Below are positions 1 to 7,478 of a stretch of 9,551 bases of DNA, piece by piece. The notes below the pieces were generated by a model. The model saw nothing but the letters and a program-made list of their open reading frames with translations. It made no database searches and had not been told where the DNA came from. This DNA comes from Candidatus Hydrogenedentota bacterium (lineage in GTDB: Bacteria > Hydrogenedentota > Hydrogenedentia > Hydrogenedentales > SLHB01). Each line of letters starts with the position of its first letter. The first letter of the stretch is position 1. Position numbers and translations under genes: made by a program. The DNA lies in contig JAFGTL010000323.1 of the NCBI GenBank assembly GCA_016934125.1, forward strand, positions 1 to 9,551, read 5' to 3'.

Positions 1-1644
1 CGTGCGGGCCGCCTCGACATCCCCCTCCGCCAGCGCAATACCCGCCCGCACCGTGATGAACTCATCCGCGTCGAGCCCCGCCTCGCTGGCCCGATCGAGC
101 ACCGCTCTCGCGCGCTCCGTCTCACCCGCGGCCGTCAGCGCCTCCGCCCAGCCCCGATAGGCGTTCACCTGGCTTCCATCCCGTTCAATGGCCTCCTCGA
201 ACAGCCGCTCCAGCAGGGGCATCTGAGCCTCCGCCTCGCCGTCGCGCGTCGCGGCCTCGAGCAATGCCAGCCCCGCCGACATCAACGCCGCCCCGCTCGC
301 CTCCCCATCTTCCAGCGTCTGCTCGGCCCGCGCGGCCACTTCCGAGAGGCTCCAGCGGCGGCCGAACTGCCCTGCCAGGAGCCGTTGCGCCCGCAAGTCG
401 CCGGGGTTCTCACTCACATACGCCTCGATCGTGCTCCGCGCCAGATCATACTGGCCCGACTGCAGGTAGGCCACGCCCAGGGCATACCGCGCCGGCAGGA
501 AACCGGGCCGGCGCTTCACGATCGGCGCCAGCTTCTCAACCGCCTCCGCCGCCTTCCCCGCCTCGATGAGCTCCCGCGCGTCGAAGTAGTCCACAATCGG
601 CTGCTGGCCCGGATACGCGTTCTTGTAGAACGCCACCGTCTTCCGCGCCTCCTCGATCTGGCCGGCCGTCAACTGCAGATCCGCCAGTGTCACGAGCGTC
701 TCCGGATGATCCACCGCCACCTCCGGCTTCAACCCCGCCAGCACCGCGATGGCCCCCTCGACATCGCCCCGGTTCAGATGGATGTTCGCCACCGCCAAGT
801 GACTGTCCGCACGCTCCGGCGCAAGCGACAACGCCTTCTCCCCGAGCGCCACCGCCCGATCCAGATCGTGCCGGAACACGGCCAACTGCGCCGCCGCCAG
901 CACCACGTCCACATTGTCCGGCGCCACCTGCAGCGCCGCGTTCAACGCTTCCTCCCCCTTCCGGAGATCCTGCGTCCGGAGGAAGAGCCGGGCCCGGTAT
1001 AGGTGAATGAGCCCGCTCTCAGGATGCGCTTCGAGTCCATCGTCCAGCAGTTGCTCGGCCTGCACGTGACGCCCGCTCTCCCGGAGGAGCCGGGCCAACT
1101 CCCCGTAGGCCCGCATGTCGGACGTCCCCGACGCAATGAGATCCTCGTATACGGCGATGGCCTCGTCCCGCCGGCCCAGCTTGTCCAGCGCGAGCGCCCG
1201 GCCAAACCGATACGTCTCATTCGCCGGCTCCGACTCAAGCCACTCGCTCGTCTGGTATTCGAGGGGGAGCCAGGCCCCCGTCCGCTCGTATAGATCGAGG
1301 AGTTTCTCCCGGATCTCCCGGTTCTCCGGCTCATACGTGAGCACCTGCATGTAGGCCGTGGCCGCGTTCGTCAGTGCGCCTGCCCGGTTGGCCAGGATGT
1401 GCAAGTTCGCATCCGCGTACTTCAGAAGCAGCGGCACATTGCTCGGCTCTTGAGGCAGATACCGCCCATAGTTGCTCCGCGCTTCCACCCAGTCTCCCCG
1501 GGCATACGCCGCCTCCGCGGCCTCGAGCCATTTCTGGTTCCGGTGCTGGATGTACACGTACACCCCGCCCGCCCCGGCCGCGCAGAGCACCGCCACAACC
1601 ACCAACATCGCCAACAGCGCCATCCAAACCCGTCGTCGCGTCAT
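1..1644 (-). CDS. Membrane-anchored TPR-repeat protein of the EPS operon (partial, C-terminus beyond window)
   Basis: The frame is open from an ATG at 1644 down to base 1, giving 548 residues without a stop; the C-terminus lies outside the window. The N-terminus is MTRRR followed by one hydrophobic segment (about residues 8-32), which reads as a signal anchor or uncleaved signal. The rest is a chain of degenerate 34-residue tetratricopeptide repeats, with units beginning near WLEAAEAAYARGDW, ETYRFGRALALDKLGR, AYGELARLLRESGR, DSHLAVANIHLNRGD and PARYALGVAYLQSGQ and often ending in a Pro such as APD, APE or NPGD. TPR arrays bind other proteins, so a scaffold for the EPS or secretion machinery in the periplasm is the likely role. 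It starts 16 bp after the glycosyltransferase stop, with purine-rich AAGGGGCGGAG just before the ATG. A large TPR protein (PrsT) is known from PEP-CTERM EPS loci; this could be a counterpart, but that is inference. No enzymatic motif was seen. Confidence 0.85.
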   Translation of the reverse strand, partial: MTRRRVWMALLAMLVVVAVLCAAGAGGVYVYIQHRNQKWLEAAEAAYARGDWVEARSNYGRYLPQEPSNVPLLLKYADANLHILANRAGALTNAATAYMQVLTYEPENREIREKLLDLYERTGAWLPLEYQTSEWLESEPANETYRFGRALALDKLGRRDEAIAVYEDLIASGTSDMRAYGELARLLRESGRHVQAEQLLDDGLEAHPESGLIHLYRARLFLRTQDLRKGEEALNAALQVAPDNVDVVLAAAQLAVFRHDLDRAVALGEKALSLAPERADSHLAVANIHLNRGDVEGAIAVLAGLKPEVAVDHPETLVTLADLQLTAGQIEEARKTVAFYKNAYPGQQPIVDYFDARELIEAGKAAEAVEKLAPIVKRRPGFLPARYALGVAYLQSGQYDLARSTIEAYVSENPGDLRAQRLLAGQFGRRWSLSEVAARAEQTLEDGEASGAALMSAGLALLEAATRDGEAEAQMPLLERLFEEAIERDGSQVNAYRGWAEALTAAGETERARAVLDRASEAGLDADEFITVRAGIALAEGDVEAART

Positions 1645-1660
1645 CTCCGCCCCTTCACCA

Positions 1661-2443
1661 TCATCCGTTCGGATTCCCCGGCCGCGCGCGCCGGGCCGCG
1701 CGCCATTCCCGCCACACCAGGCCGAAGAACAACATATCCTCCACCAGGTATCGGTGCCAGAGCCTTCGCGGCTCCCGGGCCAGACGATAGGCCCACTCCA
1801 GCCCCACGTTCTGAACCCACACCGGCGCACGGCGGACGCGCCCCGCCGCGAAGTCCAGTCCCGCGCCGATCCCCAGGCACACCCGTGCCGTCGTCTCGCG
1901 CGCGTGCTGGTGGAGCCAATACTCCTGCTTCGGTGAACCCAACGCCACGAAGCAGATGTCGGGGCTCGCCTCGCGGATGCGCCGGCTCGCCTCGGCGCGC
2001 GCTTCCGGATCCTTCTCGAAATGCATCGGCGGCGAGTACACCCCCGCCACCTTCAGCCCGGCGTACTTCTGGCACAGCCGATCCGCCGCTTCCGCGGCCA
2101 CGCCCGCCGCCGCGCCGAAATAAAACACCGAATACCCGCGCTGCGCCGCAAACTCGCTCAGCAGCGGAACCAGATCGGAACCGCTCAACTTCGCGCAGAT
2201 GGGCTTCCTCAACAGCCGCGACGCCCACATGATGGGCATCCCGTCTGCAAGCACCAGAAACGCCTCCTGATAGGCGTTCCGGAACGCCTCGTCCCGATGG
2301 TACCGGCACACGTGATCCACGTTCGGCGTCACCACGTAGCCCGGCGCGCCGCTCTCGATTCGCTCCGCAATCCGGTGCCGGACTTCTTCGAACGTGATGT
2401 TGTCGAACGTCATCCCGAAAAGCTGAACCGTCTCCAACATCAC
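1661..2443 (-). CDS. WecG/TagA/CpsF-family glycosyltransferase (GT26)
   Basis: A complete 260-residue protein, the usual length for this family. Members transfer a sugar (N-acetylmannosamine, its uronic acid or glucose, depending on the member) onto a lipid-linked acceptor on the cytoplasmic face of the inner membrane. Visible family motifs are TPNVDHV (39-45; Thr39 matches the conserved Thr), LADGMP (65-70; Asp67 matches the proposed catalytic Asp of TagA), KLSGSDL (85-91), GSPKQE (169-174) and CLGIGAGLDFAAG. The C-terminal part has WAYRLAREPRRLWHRY, the Arg-rich appendage that in TagA closes the active site and helps membrane binding. The start is GTG at 2443 with GAGG seven bases upstream; an ATG directly follows at 2440 and could be used instead. 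It lies 76 bp after the Wzc-like gene and 16 bp before the TPR gene. It probably adds an early sugar to the EPS repeat unit; donor and acceptor cannot be read from sequence. Confidence 0.93.
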   Translation of the reverse strand: MMLETVQLFGMTFDNITFEEVRHRIAERIESGAPGYVVTPNVDHVCRYHRDEAFRNAYQEAFLVLADGMPIMWASRLLRKPICAKLSGSDLVPLLSEFAAQRGYSVFYFGAAAGVAAEAADRLCQKYAGLKVAGVYSPPMHFEKDPEARAEASRRIREASPDICFVALGSPKQEYWLHQHARETTARVCLGIGAGLDFAAGRVRRAPVWVQNVGLEWAYRLAREPRRLWHRYLVEDMLFFGLVWREWRAARRARPGNPNG

Positions 2444-2519
2444 ACTAAGGCCTCACCCGAATCCTGTCCGAACTGCACCCACCCATCACGCCATCGCCCG
2501 CAGACTCCGCCTCGCCCGT

Positions 2520-4829
2520 CTACTCGGCGTCGTCGTCCGTCTCCTCGTCATCCACGAGCATAATCGTCGGTTCGGACATGTCCTCCGCGTCCGGCGCGGC
2601 AATCGCCCGGGCACGGCCCGCGATGCCCTCTTCGCCCGCCATCGAGTACGCGTAATACGATTTCAGGTTCTCGCTCAGGTATCCGCCGGGCGTCTGCTTC
2701 ACCCCGTTCAGCACCACCCCCACCAGATTCGCGTTGATCTGACGCAACTCGTTCACGCACCGCCGCACCATGCCCGCCGTCGAGATCCCCGCCCCTATCA
2801 CCAGAACCACCCCGTCCACCACCGGCGCCAGCAGCTTCGCGTCCGACATCAACAGCGACGGCGGCGTGTCGATCACCACATGCTCATACGCGTCCTCGGC
2901 CTTCTCGAGAAACTCGATCGTCTCACGCGACGCCAGCTTACCGATGACCTCCTCCCGATCCGATCCGGGCCCCATCACATGCAGGTTCGGGAACCGCGTC
3001 GTCTGCACCACCGCGGACGGCTCGTATTCGCCCGCAAGCACCTCGCTCAGCCCCGGCCCGGGCTCCAGCCCGAACCGGCGCGCCACGTCCGGCCGCCGCG
3101 TGCTCAAATCGAGCAGTAGAACCCGCCGGTTCGCATGGGCCAGCGCCACCGCCAGGTTGCACGCCAGCGACGTCTTACCGTCCCCCCGCGACGGACTCGC
3201 GATCAAGCAGGTGTTCAACTCCGCCGAACCCTCCGGCGGATAGATAATGCGCGTCAACACACGCCGGAATTCGTCCGCGCTCGTCGTATCCGGATGATCC
3301 GCCGTCAACAGGCCCGACTCGATCTGCTTCGGCAGCCGATCCATGCTCGAATGGGGCACCACTGCAAGCAGCGGCAGATCCGTCAGGTACGACAAATCCT
3401 GCGCCGTCCGCACCTCCTGATCCGTCAACTCCCGCAGCACCCCGATCCCGGCCCCCACGCACATCGAACCCACCAACGCCAGCAACATCGCCTTGAGTCG
3501 GCGCCCATAGTCCGGGTGTTCGCCCGCATGCGCCTCGGATGCCACCTGGATGTTTGCCGGCGCGTTGCTCTCCACGCTCTTGTCCCGCAGCCGGCTGCGC
3601 ACCCGGCCCAGGTGCTCCTCCAGTTCCTCCACGCTGTTCTCCATGAGTTCGAGATCGGCCAGGAACTGCGAGATCTCCATGGCCCGCGCCTCCGACGCGG
3701 CGATCTTCTTCTGAAACTCCTCCACCCGCGCCTGCGCCCCCTCCTGGACGCCCCGCGCCACCTCCAACTCCAACCGGTACTGCTCCAGCAGCGACTTCAA
3801 TACACTCGCCCGGGCCTCCCGCTTCGCCTCGGCCAGCGTGCTCTCCGCCACTTCGCGGGCCTGCTCCGCCAGCCGCAACTGCTTGTGCCCCTCCTGGTAG
3901 ATCTCCTGCAGCCGCGCCAACTCGTTCTCGATGCTCGCAAGATTCTCGATCAGCACCGCAACGCCCCGATCCTCCGCCAACAGGCGTTCGACGCCGTGCT
4001 CGTGGATCGGCTCGTCCGGATGCTCCTGGCACCGGGCCTGGAGCGCCTCGATCTCCGCGATGAACTGCTCCAACTGGGCGCTCTCCGCCTGCGAACGGAG
4101 CAAGTCCGTCTGCGCCGCCGACAGATTCTCGTGGTACGTCTGCGACTCCGCCGCCACCGCGTTGTTCCCATCCGCCAGCAGCGCAATCCCGCTGTTCTTC
4201 TTCCGCAGGTTGATCGTCTCCCGCAGCGTGTTCAGCTGCTGTTCCGTCTCCTGCTCCTCCTTCAGCAGCGCCTTCACCACCTCATCATCCACCCGCTGCT
4301 CCTGGCCCAGCGCGAAATTCATATACTGCGTCACAATCTCCCGCACGATGACCAGCGCCGTCTCCCGCTCCTTGGCCCGGCACGATACCGTCACCAACTC
4401 CGTCTTCGGATTCAACTGGGCGTACACCTTGCCCTCCAGCGTCGCCAGCGGATCGTCGGAGTCCGCCAGCAACGGCAAGGCGCGCACCTCGGGATCATCG
4501 AGCACCCGCGGCAGGATCGGGCTTCCCGAGATCAACCGCACTTGCGTCTGCACGAACTGCTCGTAGTTGCTCCGCGTGCCCATGTCACCGCCCCGGAGCA
4601 CCGCCTCTCGCTTCTCCAGAAACCGGATCAGCGCCCGCGCCTCATACTCAAGCGGCACCATGAACCACGCCGCCAGCACCGTCGGCACCGCACACGCGAT
4701 GAATACCATCACCATCAGCGGCAGCCGCAACCGGATCAGGCGCTTCAGATCAAGCCCCCGTTCCCCGGCCCGTCCGCCCCCGCCCTGCTGGGCAAACGCC
4801 GATAGCTCCGTCGAGAACTCTGTCGTCAT
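2520..4829 (-). CDS. Wzc-like polysaccharide co-polymerase fused to a BY-kinase-type P-loop domain
   Basis: 769 residues. Layout: cytoplasmic N-terminus; first membrane segment about 37-58; a long periplasmic region (about 59-444) beginning with the Wzz-type EYEARALIRF and dominated by Glu/Gln/Leu/Arg coiled coil (about 180-420); second membrane segment about 446-465; then a cytoplasmic P-loop ATPase. Walker A is SPSRGDGKTS (545-554, Lys552), Walker A' is LLLDLSTRRP (571-580, Asp574) and Walker B is VVIDTPP (651-657). ADEFRRVLTRI (518-528) matches the EAYRxLRTNI-type motif of bacterial tyrosine kinases. Such proteins oligomerise through this domain and control EPS chain length and passage to Wza. 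Oddities: the second Asp of Walker A' is Ser576, and the tyrosine cluster is short (Tyr717, 725, 726, 728) and followed by a tyrosine-free acidic tail ending DDEETDDDAE. Kinase activity is therefore plausible but not certain. The Shine-Dalgarno AGGGGGA overlaps the stop of the upstream Wza-like gene, which suggests translational coupling. Confidence 0.93.
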   Translation of the reverse strand: MTTEFSTELSAFAQQGGGGRAGERGLDLKRLIRLRLPLMVMVFIACAVPTVLAAWFMVPLEYEARALIRFLEKREAVLRGGDMGTRSNYEQFVQTQVRLISGSPILPRVLDDPEVRALPLLADSDDPLATLEGKVYAQLNPKTELVTVSCRAKERETALVIVREIVTQYMNFALGQEQRVDDEVVKALLKEEQETEQQLNTLRETINLRKKNSGIALLADGNNAVAAESQTYHENLSAAQTDLLRSQAESAQLEQFIAEIEALQARCQEHPDEPIHEHGVERLLAEDRGVAVLIENLASIENELARLQEIYQEGHKQLRLAEQAREVAESTLAEAKREARASVLKSLLEQYRLELEVARGVQEGAQARVEEFQKKIAASEARAMEISQFLADLELMENSVEELEEHLGRVRSRLRDKSVESNAPANIQVASEAHAGEHPDYGRRLKAMLLALVGSMCVGAGIGVLRELTDQEVRTAQDLSYLTDLPLLAVVPHSSMDRLPKQIESGLLTADHPDTTSADEFRRVLTRIIYPPEGSAELNTCLIASPSRGDGKTSLACNLAVALAHANRRVLLLDLSTRRPDVARRFGLEPGPGLSEVLAGEYEPSAVVQTTRFPNLHVMGPGSDREEVIGKLASRETIEFLEKAEDAYEHVVIDTPPSLLMSDAKLLAPVVDGVVLVIGAGISTAGMVRRCVNELRQINANLVGVVLNGVKQTPGGYLSENLKSYYAYSMAGEEGIAGRARAIAAPDAEDMSEPTIMLVDDEETDDDAE

Positions 4830-4840
4830 GCTCTATCCCC

Positions 4841-6037
4841 CTATGGAGTCTCAGGAAGGCTCGACTGGTATCCTTCGATGAGTTCCCCATAGCTCCGTAT
4901 GTTCTGAAGCAAGCTCGTGAGGTTGCCCTCGTCCGACGTATAACTCTCGTCATACAGCAGTTCCAGGCGCTTCTTCGTGTATCCCGTCTCCCACGCCAGG
5001 TTGTACAGATCCAGCACCGGCGTGATGGAGCCCGTGATCCGGTTGATGAACTCCTGCAGCCGCACAAGCCGCGCCCGCGGAATGTAGATCACGTCCCCCG
5101 GCCGCAATGTGATGTGCTCGCCCGTCTTCAGCATCCGGCGCACGTTCACCGTCGTCACGAGCGTGTTCTCCGCATCCGTCTCGCGCAACAACACCACGTG
5201 CCGGATGCGCGCCGTGCTCCCCGAGAAGCTCCCCGCCCGCGCCAGCAACTGCACCAGCGTCTGGCCTTCCGCCAACTGGAACACGCTCGGCCGCTGCACC
5301 TCCCCGAGCACATACACCAGATTCACCCCCTCCGGCACATAAATGAAATCGTTCGGCTTCACCAAGGTATCCGCCGGATGCGCCCCCGGATGCGTCAACT
5401 GCCGCATGTCGCACTCGATGACCTCCCGCGCCGCCCCGCGGCCCCGGATGATGAAGGCCTTCGTCAACGTCCCCTGCTGCGACACGTAATCCTCGTCCGT
5501 TCGACTCGAGTAGCGCAGCCCCCCCGCCAGGTTCACCGCCTGCAACACCGTGATGGCCCGCACGTAGGGATACTCATTCGGCCGCATCACGTCGCCCATC
5601 ACGTAGAACGACTTGCTCTGCGGCGCCTTCACCGTCAGCGACACCTGCGGCTCCTTGAACACCGCCAGATACGCTTCCTCCAGGCTCGCCTGCGCCTCGT
5701 CCCGCGTGGCCCCCGCCACCTTCAGATCCGCGATCAGCGGCAGCGACACGTGCCCGTCGTACCGCACCACAACCTCCTGGCTCAGCGTCTCATCGTCGAA
5801 CGAGCGGAACTCAAGCACGTCTCCCGCGCCGATGACGTACGGCACCTCCTCCTCCGCCCCAGCGGCCGCCTCGGCAGGGGCTTCCTCGGCGGCCGCCTCC
5901 CGCAGTTGATCCGTCGGCACCCTCATGCTTTCTACGACTGCCGGCCGGGACGCGCACCCCATGCCCAACGCGCACACCGCCCCCGTCCACGCCAACACCC
6001 GCATCGCGCGAAAAACGTGTCTTTCCATAGCACTCAC
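4841..6037 (-). CDS. Wza-like polysaccharide export lipoprotein with SLBB domains
   Basis: 398 residues, close to the roughly 380 of Wza. It forms the outer-membrane or periplasmic channel through which EPS leaves the cell, partnered with the Wzc-like protein encoded next. The N-terminus has basic residues, a hydrophobic stretch and LGMGC, giving a lipidation Cys at residue 28; the -3 residue is Gly, so the lipobox is weak. An Ala/Glu-rich linker (46-64) follows. The polysaccharide-export domain (about 65-136) has VIGAGDVLEF and VRYDGHVSLPLI. The first SLBB domain starts near SFYVMGDVMRP (143-153) and the second near NLVYVLGEVQRP (239-250). The C-terminal portion after GDVIYIPRA holds a helical segment that could correspond to the membrane-spanning helix of Wza. 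The start is GTG at 6037, only 6 bp after the EBP1 stop, with GGAG nine bases upstream; an in-frame ATG at 6028 is the alternative. The gene is certain, the start moderately so. Confidence 0.94.
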   Translation of the reverse strand: MSAMERHVFRAMRVLAWTGAVCALGMGCASRPAVVESMRVPTDQLREAAAEEAPAEAAAGAEEEVPYVIGAGDVLEFRSFDDETLSQEVVVRYDGHVSLPLIADLKVAGATRDEAQASLEEAYLAVFKEPQVSLTVKAPQSKSFYVMGDVMRPNEYPYVRAITVLQAVNLAGGLRYSSRTDEDYVSQQGTLTKAFIIRGRGAAREVIECDMRQLTHPGAHPADTLVKPNDFIYVPEGVNLVYVLGEVQRPSVFQLAEGQTLVQLLARAGSFSGSTARIRHVVLLRETDAENTLVTTVNVRRMLKTGEHITLRPGDVIYIPRARLVRLQEFINRITGSITPVLDLYNLAWETGYTKKRLELLYDESYTSDEGNLTSLLQNIRSYGELIEGYQSSLPETP

Positions 6038-6043
6038 GCTACC

Positions 6044-7108
6044 TTACTCCGGCTTTGTTTTCCCGAGTCCGTACGTGTCAATCCGGCGGAGAAGCGAACT
6101 GTAACTGATATCCAACAACTGCGCCGCCTTCCGGCGGTTCCACAGCGTGTACCGCAACGCCTCCTCGATGAGCGCCCGTTCCGCGGCCTCCGCGGCCTGG
6201 CGCGCCGCCTCCTTCAGGGGCATGAAGGCCTTCCCCGGCGTGTCCTCCGCCGGGGCGGGCTCAGGCTCCGCCGCGGCAGTCCTTCCCGCCTCCTGCGCCG
6301 GACGGGAGGGTTCCGTCTGCTTCTCAAACAGCGCGTCCAGTTTGCCCGTGGCCACGTACTTCTTGACCCGCGCGCCCAGTTCCCGGACATTGCCCGGCCA
6401 CGGCTCTTCCTCCAGCCTCGCGATCACGTCCCGTGCCAGAGGCCGGTAGTCCTTGCCGAACCGCTCCGAGTAGTTGTAGTTGAAGTGCTCCGCCAGCAAC
6501 CCCACGTCCTCGCAGCGATCCCGTAACGGCGGCATGTGGATGATGACCTCGCTCAGCCGGAAGTAGATATCCTCCCGCATCCGCCGGTCCTGGACTGCCG
6601 CGTCGAGATCCATGTTCGTCGCCGCCACCGCCCGCACGTCCGTCCGGATGGGCGTCGAACCCCCTATTCGCATAAACGGCTCACCGTCAAACACTTGGAG
6701 GAGCTTGCCCTGAATCCGGTACGGGGTTTCCGCAATCTCGTCCAGGAATATCGTTCCCCGATGTGCCAGCTCGAATCGGCCCGGCTTCGACGTGCGTGCC
6801 CCCGTGAAAGCCCCCCGCTCATAGCCGAACAACTCACTCTCGAAAATGCTCTCCGGCACCGCCGGGCAGTTCACCTTCACAAACGGCTTGCCCTGCCGAG
6901 GCGAGAGCCGGTGCAGCATCTTCGCGACGATGTCCTTGCCCGTTCCGCTCTCCCCCGTTATGAGGACCGTGATGTCGCTCTTCGCCACGCGCTGCACCAT
7001 CTCGTTGACCTCATGCATGGCCGACGAGACGCCAAGCAGGTTCTCGTGAATGGGCGAACGAATCTCCTCATGATCCTGGAGCCACCCCTTCCGGTCGCCT
7101 TCGGTCAC
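6044..7108 (-). CDS. Sigma-54-dependent transcriptional activator without receiver domain (EBP1)
   Basis: 354 residues. The AAA+ domain begins near residue 24, so there is room for only about 20 residues before it: no response-regulator receiver, GAF or PAS domain. Seen motifs are Walker A GESGTGKD (52-59), the sigma-54 contact loop GAFTGA (99-104), Walker B TIFLDE (119-124), RAVAATN (159-165), FRLSEV with a candidate arginine finger Arg184, and WPGNVREL. A Pro/Ala/Glu-rich linker precedes a Fis-type helix-turn-helix at the end (WNRRKAAQLLDISYSSLLRRIDTYGL region). It should remodel sigma-54 RNA polymerase at -24/-12 promoters. Activity would be set by expression or a partner protein, as with PspF, because no sensor is built in. 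It is the first gene of the EPS operon, only 6 bp ahead of the Wza-like gene. The GTG start at 7108 has AAGGGA about ten bases upstream. PEP-CTERM loci in proteobacteria often carry PrsR, which does have a receiver, so this is not simply PrsR. Confidence 0.94.
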   Translation of the reverse strand: MTEGDRKGWLQDHEEIRSPIHENLLGVSSAMHEVNEMVQRVAKSDITVLITGESGTGKDIVAKMLHRLSPRQGKPFVKVNCPAVPESIFESELFGYERGAFTGARTSKPGRFELAHRGTIFLDEIAETPYRIQGKLLQVFDGEPFMRIGGSTPIRTDVRAVAATNMDLDAAVQDRRMREDIYFRLSEVIIHMPPLRDRCEDVGLLAEHFNYNYSERFGKDYRPLARDVIARLEEEPWPGNVRELGARVKKYVATGKLDALFEKQTEPSRPAQEAGRTAAAEPEPAPAEDTPGKAFMPLKEAARQAAEAAERALIEEALRYTLWNRRKAAQLLDISYSSLLRRIDTYGLGKTKPE

Positions 7109-7232
7109 GTGGTTCGTTTCCCTTCCCCTCGGCGTGTCCCGGCAACGAACCCGCCGGACGCCCGCCGCGGCGTTCAGTTCCCATCGGCCCGATTCTGCCT
7201 TCGAGCCAAGCTCACTGAAAGACGATCATCTT

Positions 7233-7246
7233 GGAACTCTAGTTCC
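7233..7246. promoter_or_regulatory. Palindromic operator candidate GGAACT-CT-AGTTCC at the EPS operon start site
   Basis: Six-base arms with a two-base centre. The inner part fits GAAC-N4-GTTC, the form of the SOS box bound by LexA in Bacillus-type bacteria. It lies about +2 to +15 relative to the start predicted from the -10 box, the expected place for a repressor operator. The binding protein is unknown; a LexA-like or other dimeric repressor is possible. Confidence 0.4.
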
Positions 7247-7254
7247 CACAACGT

Positions 7255-7283
7255 ATTATACACGATCCGCCCAGCGGAGGCAA
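7255..7283 (-). promoter_or_regulatory. Predicted sigma-70-type promoter of the EBP1-EPS operon
   Basis: On the minus strand the -35 box is TTGCCT (7283-7278), the spacer is exactly 17 bp and the -10 box is TATAAT (7260-7255), a perfect consensus hexamer. Predicted start is near 7248, about 140 nt upstream of the EBP1 start codon. It is the best housekeeping promoter match I see in this intergenic region. Confidence 0.7.
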
Positions 7284-7397
7284 CGTCCTTCTGCGTCCGC
7301 GTACCCTCGTTCCCGCCCGCTTAATACTTGACGGCATCTCACAATTCCCCCGCATATCCGCGGCGGCCCCCTCCAACCGCCCCGGCCTATTCTGCAC

Positions 7398-7434
7398 AAA
7401 AAAACCGTAGCAGACTCACTGCGTCTGCTACGGT
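7398..7434 (-). terminator. Strong rho-independent terminator after the PEP-CTERM gene
   Basis: A perfect 12-bp inverted repeat (ACCGTAGCAGAC at 7404-7415 pairing with GTCTGCTACGGT at 7423-7434) with a 7-base loop. On the minus strand it is followed directly by a run of seven T (7404-7398). It sits 45 bp past the stop codon of the PEP-CTERM gene and separates that gene from the EPS operon. Confidence 0.93.
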
Positions 7435-7451
7435 CTGACTCGAATCACGCT

Positions 7452-7477
7452 CCAAGAGGACCCGACTGTCCTCCTGG
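7452..7477 (-). repeat. Second small hairpin just after the PEP-CTERM stop codon
   Basis: GAGGAC (7456-7461) pairs with GTCCTC (7468-7473) across a 6-base loop. After one mismatch, CCA (7452-7454) pairs with TGG (7475-7477). There is no T-run of its own. It may help 3'-end stability or simply precede the main terminator. Confidence 0.5.
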
Positions 7478-7478
7478 C

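Larger units (their letters stand above)
7109..7397. other. Intergenic region between the PEP-CTERM gene terminator and the EPS operon
   Basis: Gene-free. It holds the predicted sigma-70-type promoter of the EPS operon (7255-7283) and a palindrome at its predicted start (7233-7246), leaving an untranslated leader of about 140 nt before EBP1. I see no sigma-54 -24/-12 element here. The part from 7290 to 7397 is GC-rich with no clear signal. Confidence 0.7.

Noticed and set aside
1641..2309. A 222-codon minus-strand frame overlapping the WecG/TagA gene
   Set aside because: Gly/Arg/Ala-rich out-of-frame translation; the other frame carries all conserved WecG/TagA motifs.
2520..2570. The tail TIMLVDDEETD of the Wzc-like protein resembles the first strand of a response-regulator receiver
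   Set aside because: No receiver sequence follows the stop in the same frame up to the next stop (about 25 codons), so this is only a short acidic tail that looks similar.
3135..4805. A 556-codon open frame on the plus strand opposite the Wzc-like gene
   Set aside because: It is exceptionally rich in Arg, Leu, His and Gln with no motif, and lies wholly antisense to a gene with clear Walker motifs and membrane segments. Long antisense frames arise from the strong GC codon bias.
5114..6526. A 470-codon plus-strand open frame across the Wza-like gene and the end of EBP1
   Set aside because: Arg/His/Leu/Pro-rich composition, no recognisable domain, and antisense to two well-supported genes.
7320..7360. 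Plus-strand TTGACG with a weak CGCATA 17 bp on as a promoter
   Set aside because: The -10 match is poor and no gene follows on the plus strand.
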